Positions 54,986-64,000 of a stretch of 64,000 nt of DNA are shown in pieces. Position 1 is the first letter of the stretch; every line of letters begins with the position of its first letter. Origin of the DNA: Lepus europaeus (lineage: Eukaryota > Chordata > Mammalia > Lagomorpha > Leporidae); assembly GCF_033115175.1 (NCBI RefSeq), contig NC_084827.1, forward strand, positions 145,817,701-145,881,700, in the 5' to 3' direction. A program made the position numbers and the translations under genes. The notes under the pieces are model-generated. The model was not told the origin of the DNA. It worked only from the letters and a program-made list of their open reading frames with translations, and ran no database searches.

Positions 54986-56355
54986 TAGTATTTTTAGTGT
55001 CGCTATTTATTGTAATGGCGTTCTGCACCCCGCCCCCCTTAAAATCTGTTATCAATTCGGTAGTATACTTAAAATCTATACCATCTTGGAATTGAGGAAC
55101 TAGGTTCCTCAATTAGTAAGTGGGTCAGCTTTTGAATTTCTGACTTCAGGTTGATGCCAAAAGGATTTGTTAAGAATGATGAAATCCATGCCCAGTGATG
55201 AGAATTCTGTATCATTTACAGCACTGAGTTGGCAAAGCTGGGTGTATGTAGCACAATCCCATCTCCCTGCCTTGCCTGTGGAAGACATCGCTAATCAGCC
55301 CTGGACTCACATGCTAGGAGCTGCAGAATGATTCCCAACCAAGCATTCCAGGCAGCCACTGCCACCAGACAGGGTCTGGGGCATAATAGGAAGTTTATCT
55401 GCCATCTGCACTCCATGTTCTTATATAGAATTTAACTCCAGAGAATGAAACAGGGATTCTAACACTGTCCCTTCTCTTGCCACCCTCAAAAAAATCAGTG
55501 AAAAGTCAAAATAGTGTGGCCAAAAGAACAATCTTGGGATCAGTGTGGAATTCTTTTTGCAGTATCTGGGATTTCTAGCTCCATTGTTTTACATTACTTT
55601 GGACTACTCCACCTTATTACTAACCACAGAAAGTTCTTTGTTTACATATTTACTCTATGTAAACTTTAAGTACCAGGACTTTTTCAGTTGGTATATTCAA
55701 GAGATTTTCTTCCTTAAAAAATGCCCTACAAATGCCTGCTGTCTATCTTACTAACAAATGAAAAAGTTCCATGCTCTAAGGGTTCTGTGTCTTTGGTCTA
55801 TATGCAGTATGCTATCCTTTGTTGGGAAGGTTAAGATTCACTTCCCTCCTATAGTCCAGGCGGAAAATGGGTCCCCCATTAGAGTGTTTGGAAACTTCCT
55901 GTGTCACACCATCAAGCTTCCCCTGAGAAAAGCAGCTCCAAGTATTACTGTGAACACGCCAAGCCCACCATCATATGGGTTCAAGGTGCATGTCTTATTT
56001 TTCCCTTACCAGGCTGTGAGCTTTCTCAGCTATTTATCTACTTATCCCTATTACATTATTTGTCAAATCTCTCCCGAAAACATTCACAATATAAAGGTAC
56101 TTGGTAATTTTTCTTTCTTTTTCAGTTAAAAAAAAAAACAAAAACCTAATTGAGGAAGACTCATCTGGAAAGGGCTTGACAGGAAGAGAAAATTCTCCCA
56201 CCGCATTGGGCTACACCTCCATTCTAGTTCCTGGGAGGAGTACAGGAACTTTGTTTCTATAAATAGCATCTCCTTTTATCCCCCTCTCTGAGAATCCATA
56301 ATATTCAAGGAATTCCTCAGCCTCAAAAATAAATAACCATAGAGTGCTTTCCATA
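54986..56355. other. AT-rich unique DNA with a short palindrome
   Basis: A perfect 11-bp-arm inverted repeat lies at 55090-55114. A 123-codon + strand frame (55758-56129) shows no recognisable family. No gene recognised. Confidence 0.4.
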
Positions 56356-56359
56356 TGCT

Positions 56360-56485
56360 GCATCTGGGGTTCCTAACGCTGGCCGAGCACTAGAATCACC
56401 CACCTAGTGAGGGCCTACAAGTGATCAGTGCCAGGGCCTCTTCCAGAGCAATTTAATCGGAATCTCGGGGCACAGGGCGCGTGTC
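56360..56485 (+). mobile_element. MER5-type hAT fragment
   Basis: GGGGTTCCTAACGCTGG, CACTAGAATCACCCACC, AATTTAATCGGAATCTCGG match MER5-like order. The C-terminal end of a 177-codon reverse frame (56453-56986) overlaps it, which argues against that frame being a gene. Confidence 0.5.
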
Positions 56486-57025
56486 TCCTTGCAATAGCCC
56501 CGTGTAACGCATCCCAGTAAGCTGGGATTTGCCTGTTACATATCTAATAAGGGACAGAACAGACCCGGTCCCCAAACAGCTCTCACACAGATATTTTGTT
56601 AAGTGACCCCCATACCATGCTCTCTCAACGTGTGATGATGCACCACCACAAGCCCTGACCCTGCGAAAGGCACAGACGAGTGGGTGAGGCTCAGAGAGCA
56701 GCCACTCATGCACGCAGCCAGCAGCAGCAGTGGGTCTCTGCTCACTTCCAGCCCTCAGTTTACATTCCCAGGCAGAGTAATCACAACCCCCGTATCTGAG
56801 TGGTCGACTTTCTCCTGGGCTCTCAGCACCACCAGCGAGCTGACCGCTCTTGAGGAGCCAGAGGTCAGAATAAGCGGACGCTACAGTGGGGAGCTGGGCC
56901 AAAAGCCAACAGCTCTTACAAACATTCCTGTGGAATCTGAATATGTTCATTTCCTCAATCTGCCACAGGCTTCCATTTTTGTTCATCTAAGTGTATGAGA
57001 TAAACTTTTTATTAACAAAAAATGA
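56486..57025. other. Unrecognised intergenic DNA
   Basis: A 177-codon - strand frame and a 104-codon + strand frame overlap here. Neither shows a recognisable family. Confidence 0.35.
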
Positions 57026-57029
57026 CAAC

Positions 57030-57305
57030 GAGTGGGTGTTTAGAGATTAAAACGCCTGCATCCTACATTAGAGCGGCATGTTTGAGGCTGGGCTCTGGCT
57101 CCTGGCCCCAGCTTCTCGCTAACAAGATCTTGGGAGGCCGTGGTGATGGCTCAAGTAACTGGGTTCCTGCCTCCCACATGGGCGACTTGGATTCAGTTCA
57201 GTCCTGGCCTAGGCCTACTATTGCAGATATCTGTGGAGTGAACCAATGGATAGAAGTCTCCGTTCTCTTTGTCTAGAAAAAAAAAATTAATAAAATCAAA
57301 TTTAA
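57030..57305 (+). mobile_element. CSINE (old, degenerate)
   Basis: GCCTGCATCCTACATTAGAG, TGGGAGGCCGTGGTGATGG, CCTGCCTCCCACATGGGCGA and GGAGTGAACCAATGGATAGA in SINE order; poorly conserved head and tail. Confidence 0.7.
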
Positions 57306-59160
57306 AAGGCAGAATGAATTAAATGGATTGGCACAGGTGAGCCAGAAATGAGAACAGCTTGCTTCTTTCCTCACCTCTGCTTCGTTGTTTTTCATATTAT
57401 TTATTCCCCAGACAAAACCAGAAAACTCCGGGCAATTCTCAGGGAGAGAGTGCCCTTGTTTTTTTTTTTTTTTTTTTTTTTTTCCTCTAGAGAATCTAGC
57501 CCACTTTTCTTCCTTCCGAATGCTGCTGCACGAAGAGCTGCTTTTTCCTGCAATTCTTGGCCAATCTGGAGCCGCTGAGGCTTCTGGGGGAGGGTGGAGC
57601 AGCCGCCAGACTCCCGAGCCCCTAGAAGGCAGGCAGACTTCTCCCCCAGCTTGTTGCTGACTGCAGACAAGCCTTCCACAATATGGATTTCGTTGTCTGA
57701 ACTCTCAGCTCAGCAACGCCCCTTGTCAGAGCACAGAGCCGCGGTTATATCACAGATCAGCCCAGGAGACAGCCGCTCATGAATCACAGAGACTCATGGA
57801 TTTCTGCCGAACAAAGAACTCCCGCTCTGGGAAACTTTCTGGCCCAGGCTTGCTCCCTGTCCCAGCGGAGAAGCAGGTAATTTCCAACTGGTCTCGTTAA
57901 AAGACCAGTGCAAGGATCACACGAGGCAGGTGTTTTCGATCCAGTCCTCGCTCGATCTTCTCACATCCCCGAAACGCTGCTTTTCATACCAGCTGCATCC
58001 TAAACAGTGAGTTAAGATGGTGATTAGTAGTGGTGGTGAGCGTCTCAGTAGGAGCTTTCTTAAGAAGAAAGGGCTTTGATTGAGCCAATGAAAGCTGTTG
58101 CCAGGGAACCAGATGCCATGAACAGGCCACTCCAGCAGCGCAAGAATACAAGCCGGGAGTGCTGGACTGAGCCTTAAGTGTACTTGGCGGCTGAGTCCTA
58201 CAATGCCTGTTAACCCTTTGTGCACCTCGTCACGTCTAGACAGTGAGTCAAGAGAAGGATTATCATCAAATCTGCAAAGCCAAGCCTCTTCTGCTGTCAG
58301 TAGCTGCCACTGGAATGTACCATTTCAATGACGCTCCCCTGGACACCTGCTTTGGAGCAGGTTGACATCAGAGGCGGGCCGGCGCCAGGGCTGGCTGGGA
58401 GCACGAGGCTCTGCAGAGGGCGCTGTTCGTGTGTGACCACCCTTGCCGGGGCACTCTCATCGCACAGCGAGTTTGATCTGATCTCTTGGCACTCTGGTGC
58501 TCCAGGGAGCTCTGCTCTGTGAACTAAGAGGCAAATGCTTCCCCTTTCCCTAGAATCTGTTTTTAAAGAGCCTCCTGGGGCCAACTGGGGGTTGGCAACC
58601 TATGCGCCTATGTTTTACCATTGTTGCCTGGAGGAGCGAGGGCAGCATAGGCCGGCTCTCTGGAAAAACGGGAGAGGAAGCAAGGCTGCAGTGAGAGGGC
58701 TCCCCGCCTGCCTCCCAGACGTGGCTTTCCACCCTGCCCTGCTTCTCCCTCTCCCTCTTTCATCACCCCCCAACCCAGGTATCCACTCTGGGTCCCATCC
58801 CTACACAGCCCCGTGAATTCAGGCTCTCCAGAGGGAGCTGCCTCTTAACTCAGTTCTTAGGGAAACTTGAATGCTTTGCTGGAGAAAATCATACAGGTTG
58901 AATGACGGGTTCCCCGGAGAACAGGGTCGCTTGGTTCACAAAGTGAACCCCCGCAAGGTGTGGGCCTTGGAGGGCAGGTAACACCGAGCACCCCGTTTTT
59001 CTGCCTCAGATGGTCTGCTCCAGTTTGCTGGCTGCTCCCTCCCTGGGGCTGAGGGTGGGAACTGAATCTGAGCATCAGAATCTCACTGATGTCAGCAAAT
59101 ACTGAGAAGAGACTGTGTTTATACCTTGGGTTATGCAATTAATGTGTCCCTGAAAAGATC
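57306..59160. other. Unique DNA; possible exon-like segment near 57.5-57.9 kb
   Basis: A T25 tract ending TTTCCTCTAG (57490) and a GCAGGTAATT (57873-57882) frame a 386-bp GC-moderate segment. No gene is recognised. The 58.3-58.8 kb part is GC-moderate and unique. Confidence 0.3.
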
Positions 59161-59579
59161 CACATTTTTTTTTTTACATCAAATTGACATTTCTGTAAAG
59201 GACATTTTTCACAGCACTAAAAAAAGCAATCCTAAAGTTGATAAGAAAGCTTAATAAACCTGAAATAGACAAAGCAATCTCAAGCAAAGCAAGCACAGCA
59301 GGAAGATTACATTACTTGACTTTAAAATATACTACAGAGCCATAGTAACTAGAATAGCATGGTATTGGCATGAAAACAGACACATAGACCAATGAAACAG
59401 AATAGAGGACACAGAAGTAAACCCATGAGTCTACAGCCAGCAGATCTTCAACAAAAGTGCTGAAAAAAATTTGAAAAAGGAAAGTCTTTTCAATAAATGA
59501 TGCTGGGGAAATTGGATATCCATATGTGGAAGAATGAAACTGAATTCCTGTCTCTCTCCATATAGAAAAATCACTCAAG

Positions 59580-60235
59580 GGGGCTGGTGTTGTGGTGTAG
59601 CAGGTTAAGTCACTTCTTGGGACACCCACATCCCACATGAGAGCATCTGGGTTCAAGACTTCCCTCCCCTTCTGACCCAGCTCCCTGCTAATGTGCCTGG
59701 GAGGCCGCAGATGATGGCCCAACTACATGGGTTCCTGCCACCCACATGGGAGACAGGATGGAGTTCCTGGGGCCTGGTTTCTCCTTGGTCCAGCTGTAGC
59801 TATTGGGGTATTTGGGAGAGTGAACAGCAGATAGGAGATCTCTCTTTATCTCCTCCTCTTTCTCTCTGTGTCACTCTGCTTTATTTATTTATTTATTTGA
59901 CAGATAGAGTTAGACAGTGAGGGAGAGAGATAGAGAGAAAGGTCTTCCTTCCGTTGGTTCACCCCCTAAATGATCGCTACAGCCGAAGCTACGCTGATCT
60001 GAAGCCAGGAGCCAGGTGCTTCCTCCTGGTCTCTCATGCAGGTGCAAGGCTCAAGCACTTGGGCCATCCTCCACTACCTTCCCGGGCTACAGCAGCGAGC
60101 TGGACTGGAAGAGGAGCAACCAGGACTAGAACCCGGAGCCCATATGGGATGCCGGCGCCACAGGTGAAAGATTAACCAAGTGAGCCACGGTGCCGGCCCC
60201 CCTGTGTCACTCTGCCTTCTAAATTAATAAATAAA
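59580..60235 (+). mobile_element. CSINE (older), interrupted by an antisense SINE
   Basis: GGGGCTGGTGTTGTGGTG to GTGTCACTCTGCTTT (59882), resuming as TGTGTCACTCTGCCTTC and ending at AAATTAATAAATAAATA. It lies within the L1. Confidence 0.88.
59882..60205 (-). mobile_element. CSINE2-like, antisense, nested in a CSINE
   Basis: TTTATTTATTTATTTGACAG to GAGCCACGGTGCCGGCCCC. CTGTGTCACTCTGC occurs on both sides, duplicated from the host SINE's pyrimidine tract. Confidence 0.92.
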
Positions 60236-60406
60236 TATCCCCCAAGATGGATTAAAGGCCCAAATGTAAGACTACGTAACTATGAAGTTATTAGAAGAAA
60301 ACATATGGCACTGGAATGGGCAAAGATTTTGGTTTTTTATTTGTTTGTTTATTTGTTTAGTAAGACCTGGAAAACACAGGAAACAAAAGCAAAAATAAAC
60401 AAATAG

Positions 60407-60762
60407 AGGCCGGCGCCGTGGCTTAACAGGCTAATCCTCCGCCTTGAGGTGCCGGCATACGGGTTCTAGTCCCGGTTGGGGCGCCAGATTCTATCCCGGT
60501 TGCCCCTCTTCTAGGCCAGCTCTCTGCTATGGCCCGGGAAGGCAGTGGAGGATGGCCCAAGTGTTTGGGCCCTGCACCCTCATGGGAGACCAGGAGAAGC
60601 AACTGGCTCCTGGCTTCAGATCAGCGCGATGTGCCGGCCGCAGCGGCCATTGGAGGGTGAACCAACGGCAAAAGGAAGACCTTTCTCTCTGTCTCTCTCT
60701 CTCACTATCCACTCTGCCTGTCAAAAAAAATAAAAATAAAATAAAATAAAAAATAAATAGAA
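60407..60762 (+). mobile_element. Young CSINE2-like SINE in L1
   Basis: GAGGCCGGCGCCGTGGCTTA, GGTTGGGGCGCCAGATTC, GCCATTGGAGGGTGAACC, CTGCCTGTC and a long A-rich tail. Near-identical to the young copies at 41061 and 11962. Confidence 0.93.
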
Positions 60763-60952
60763 TTTCATCAAAGTAAAATTTTTCTGCATAGCAAAGGAAA
60801 CAACCAACAGAGTGAAGAGACAACCTATAGAACAGGATTAAATATTTGCAAACTATGCATCTCGTACAGGGTTAGCAATCAGAGTAAATAAGAAACTCAA
60901 ACTACTCCATAGCAAAACAACAAAGAAGCTGATTTTTTAAATGGACAAGAAG

Positions 60953-61268
60953 TGCAGGTGTTCAGCCTTATCATCCAGAGGTCAGGGAAGAAACCATCAT
61001 CCCATATTGGAAAACCTGAGTCCCACACCCGGCTCCACTCCGGACTCCAGCTTCCTGTTGATGCAGATCCTGGGAGGCAGCAGGGGTGGCTCAAGCAACT
61101 GGGCTCCTGCCACCTACATGCAAGACCTGGATTGCGTTCCCAGTTTCCGGCTCCAGGCTCAGCTGCCTGTGGCCATTGTGGGCACTTGGAGAGTAAACTA
61201 GCAGTTGAGAACTCCCTGAATCTCTCTGTCTCTTTCTCTATCTCCCTTTACCTCTCAACTATATTTTT
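60953..61268 (+). mobile_element. CSINE (old, head degenerate) in L1
   Basis: TTCCTGTTGATGCAGATCC, TGGGAGGCAGCAGGGGTGG, GGGCTCCTGCCACCTACAT, GGGCACTTGGAGAGTAAAC, TCTCTCTGTCTCTTTCTC; 5' part poorly conserved. Confidence 0.7.
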
Positions 61269-61841
61269 TTTAATGAGCAGTAAATCTAGACAGACATTTC
61301 TCAAAGGAAGACACACAAATGGCCAAAAAATACAAGGAAAAAGAATGCTCAAATCATTAGGGAGCTGTAAATAAAAATTGTGAGAGATCACCTCACCCCA
61401 GTGAGGATGACCACTAAGACAGAAATGCTGGTGAGTGCATAGCAAAAAGGAAACCCTTGCACATTGCTGGTAGAAACGTAAATTAATACAGACATTGTGG
61501 GAAATAGTGTGAAGGTTCCTTCAAAAAAGTAAAAATAGAACTTCCATATGATCTCACTGCTGGGTATATATCCAAAGGAAATGAAATCACTCTGTTGGAG
61601 ACATCTGCTGCCCCGTGTTAATTGCAGCACTATTCAGAAGAGCCAAGAAATGGAAGCAACCCACAGATGAGTGTATGGATAAAGAAAATGTGGTACATAT
61701 ACACAATGGAGTAGCATTCAGCCACAACAGGGATGAAACTCTTCACGCATAGACCTGGTGGTCATTACGCTATGTGAAACAAGCCGATGTAGAAATACAA
61801 ATATGATCCCACTTACATGTGAAACCTGAAAAAGTTGACCT

Positions 61842-62163
61842 GGGGCTGGCATTGTGATGCCGTGAGTTAAGTCCCTGGCATCCCATACGGGAATTCCGGT
61901 TCAAGACCCAGCTGCTCCACTGCACATCCAGCTCTCTGCTAATGTATCTGGGAAGGCAGCAGCAGATGACTCAAGGGCTTGGGCCTCTCCCGCCCATGTG
62001 GAGCTCCCAGCTCCTGACTTCAGCCTGGCCCAGCTCTGACTGCTTGCTGCCATTTGGGAAGTGAACCAATGGATGGAGAACCGATCTCTGTCTCTCTCTC
62101 TCTCTCTGTCTCTCTCTGGCATTCTGCCTTTTCAAATTAATAAATAAGTCTTTTTTTAAAATT
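61842..62163 (+). mobile_element. CSINE in L1 3' UTR
   Basis: GGGGCTGGCATTGTGATGC head, TGGGAAGGCAGCAGCAGATG core, CT tract, AATTAATAAATAAGTC tail. Confidence 0.88.
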
Positions 62164-62530
62164 TTAAAACTTCATCTTACAGAAGTTAAGAGTAGATTGG
62201 TGGTTACCGGAGGCTGGAGCGAGTAGAGGGGAGGGCAGGATGGAAGGAAGTTCATTAATGGGTCCTGAGCGATACTTCAACAGCAAAGAGAAGTTCCGGC
62301 ATTGTATGCCATAGTAGGATGACTGCAGGTGACAACAGCGTGCTGTATTTTTGAAAAGAAAGCCAGAGAGGATTTTGAATATTTTCATCATAAAGAGATG
62401 ATAAATAGTTGAGGAGATAGACATGTTTACTCTGGTTTGAACATTTCACCACATGTGCCTCTGTCAAGACACCACATGGTACCCCATGAATATGTACAAT
62501 TTTAATCTATCAGTTAAAAAAATTTTTTAA

Positions 62531-63146
62531 AGAATCCATGTAGTCTCAATGAATGACATCTGCTCTGACATTCCCCCCGCTCCTGTCACCCTCCATCAGT
62601 CGGTGCCTATGAAGGTTTGTCACTTTTGCTATTGATTTGTCACTTTTGTGGTTGATTTTCCCTGTTACGGAAGTACCAAGAATGTGTGATTTTTTATTTC
62701 TCCTACAATCTTACTATCTCCCCACTGTAAATTGAGAAGCTTGCGATTACTGTGAGTGCTCCTACTGCTAAAGTCAAGTTATGAACAAAGGCTTAACTAA
62801 ATATTTCAGACCCCCAAAGCAAACCCTTCAGAAAGATCTAAAATAAAGAGATCTCCAGTTCCCTCCTGAACGATATAGGCCCTGTGGCTATAATTTATAC
62901 CTAAAGAGAGAATGTATACAGGGAGCCAAGGATGACACTCCTCCTGTGCTAGGATTCCAGAGTATTTACTGATTTGTGCATTTTCTTCTCTCAAAGCTGA
63001 CCTGGATCAACTTACAAATTAGCGCTACTTTCTTAAGAAAAGTGCTTATCCTCAGCAGATCTGTGGCTCTTTCAACAAGTTGAGGGCTGGTGTCTTCCTC
63101 ACTGGTTGTCGCTGTCCTCCAGCCTTTGTATACTGAGCCTTGGATT
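62531..63146. other. Unrecognised intergenic DNA
   Basis: No gene or repeat recognised. Confidence 0.35.
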
Positions 63147-63154
63147 GACTGCAG

Positions 63155-63625
63155 CGTTTTTGTTTGTTTGTGTGGTCCATTGAGCTTTTATTTGTATGCA
63201 CGTGTTACACCCCTAGAAAAAGAATCTCAGGATTTTCCCTCCTGTGTGTTTTTGTCCTGCTTCCTCGTGGTCCATGATGCCAGCTGAGGTTGTCAGTACA
63301 ATGAAACCAAACCGGCGGGATGGAAGCAGATTATTCTGCCATTTTTCTAGATCTTTCAACAGCACGTCAAATCTGGGGCTGATCACTCCACACTTACCAG
63401 TGAGTTCACAACAATCTTCCCAGCTCTGTGCTCATCAATGATTTCAAATTCGCCGATGTAACCACGCTTCATCATCATAGCCGGAAACCTGACGATGACT
63501 TTGGAGCACGGCCTAATGAGAACCTGGCGTCTGCCTCTTTCTCAGCACTGTTGATGCTCTTGAGAGCACCAGCCAGGATGTTCGTGCGCACCATCACGGC
63601 TGCACGGAGAGATGGAGGAAAGAGT
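63155..63625 (-). pseudogene. RPS15A: RPS15A processed pseudogene
   Basis: A reverse-transcribed copy of the mRNA for ribosomal protein S15a (small subunit, eS/uS8 family). On the - strand it starts with the oligopyrimidine leader CTCTTTCC (63624), ATG at 63594-63592, and reaches the TAG at 63215-63213, AATAAA (63192-63187) and a degraded A-rich tail. The region equals 382 bases instead of 393. One single-base deletion falls after the first 18-20 codons and a 10-base deletion lies near the middle, so the frame is broken twice. There are no introns. GACTGCAG at 63147-63154 and 63627-63634 is a candidate target duplication. Non-functional. Confidence 0.88.
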
Positions 63626-63734
63626 GGACTGCAGTCTTTAACCTATGGATCAAAGCTCTGTACTGGAGGCAAACCGCTAGCTACTAAAACAGGTCTTGAC
63701 CTACTTCTCTTCTTTCATGTATCTTTTTCTTTAA

Positions 63735-63995
63735 TGTTTGTTTATCTGCATACCCTCAAAAGACAGAGCCCACGTGGGTGAGAGAAAGAGCTTGATCTTC
63801 CATGCACCCGCCCACAACAGCCAGAACTAAACCAGATTAAAGTCTGGTCTTCCACATGGATGCCAGGGACCCAATCACTCAAGCCTCCTAGGCACATTAG
63901 CAGGGAGCTGGATGGGAAGCAGAGGAACTGAGGCTCGAACTGGCACTCTGACATGGGAGGCAAGTTTCAAACAGCAGCTCAACCTGTAGCACATC
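63735..63995 (-). mobile_element. CSINE (old), antisense, near window end
   Basis: TTTGTTTATCTGCATACCC tail, GAGAGAAAGAGCTTGATC, CTCCTAGGCACATTAGCAGG, GCAGCTCAACCTGTAGCAC. Diverged; the right boundary may lie at or past the window edge. Confidence 0.75.
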
Positions 63996-64000
63996 ACTCA

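Larger units (their letters stand above)
59165..62530 (+). mobile_element. L1 LINE 3' fragment, interrupted by SINEs
   Basis: The end of ORF2 is recognisable: CATTTTTCACAGCACTAAAA, CATGGTATTGGCATGAAAAC, ACCAATGAAACAGAATAGAG, AATAAATGATGCTGGGGAAA. Further on are ATGTGGTACATATACACAAT and ATTGGTGGTTACCGGAGGCT (61615-62250), then a 3' UTR of old L1M-type ending in an A/T-rich tail. Five SINEs (59580, 59882, 60407, 60953, 61842) break it. No intact frame. Confidence 0.82.

Noticed and set aside
56453-56986. 177-codon - strand frame as a gene
   Set aside because: It overlaps a MER5-type fragment, has an opposing open frame, and shows no protein family features.
63428-63781. 117-codon + strand frame near the end as a gene
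   Set aside because: It is antisense to the RPS15A retrocopy, so it is not independent coding sequence.

Overview
The window is mammalian nuclear DNA, almost certainly from a lagomorph and most likely rabbit (Oryctolagus cuniculus). The evidence is roughly forty copies of the tRNA-derived C-repeat SINE (CSINE), recognisable on both strands by a head like GGGGCTGGCGCTGTGGC, a core like TGGGAAAGCAGTGGAAGATG, a CT-rich tract and an AAATAAATAAA tail. There is no bacterial-style gene packing, no operon and no CRISPR array. Species, family and synteny statements are recognised from memory; no search was run.

The one gene supported as functional is FZD7 (Frizzled-7), an intronless Wnt receptor on the + strand (CDS 30889-32613, 574 codons). 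It lies in a CpG island of about 4 kb (roughly 28.8-32.7 kb). Upstream are CCAAT boxes, GC boxes, a TCF/LEF-type site and a G-quadruplex-capable G tract. The 5' leader holds a 23-codon uORF. The 3' UTR is about 2.1 kb and ends at AATAAA (34670-34675). The block from about 26.8 to 38.5 kb around the gene contains no CSINE, in contrast to both flanks, as is often seen around developmental regulators.

Layout. 1-26.8 kb: SINE-dense upstream flank with MIR, MER5-type and mariner-derived fragments, plus non-repetitive stretches (about 14.9-15.2 and 21.5-22.05 kb) that look like conserved non-coding candidates. 26.8-38.5 kb: the SINE-free FZD7 domain. 38.5-50 kb: downstream flank with several SINEs, MIR, L2, a MaLR-type LTR and a complete Tigger-like DNA element, plus an AT-rich enhancer candidate near 49.0-49.25 kb. 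50.0-51.8 kb: a decayed full-length mariner-family transposon on the - strand, interrupted by a SINE and by a 110-bp duplicate of sequence found 1.2 kb further on. 59.2-62.5 kb: a 3' L1 fragment broken up by five SINEs. 63.15-63.63 kb: an RPS15A processed pseudogene on the - strand.

No previously undescribed protein system is visible. The more interesting points are the FZD7 leader uORF and promoter arrangement, the SINE-free domain with enhancer candidates, the 110-bp duplication inside the mariner, and several datable nested insertions with repeated target-site duplications.
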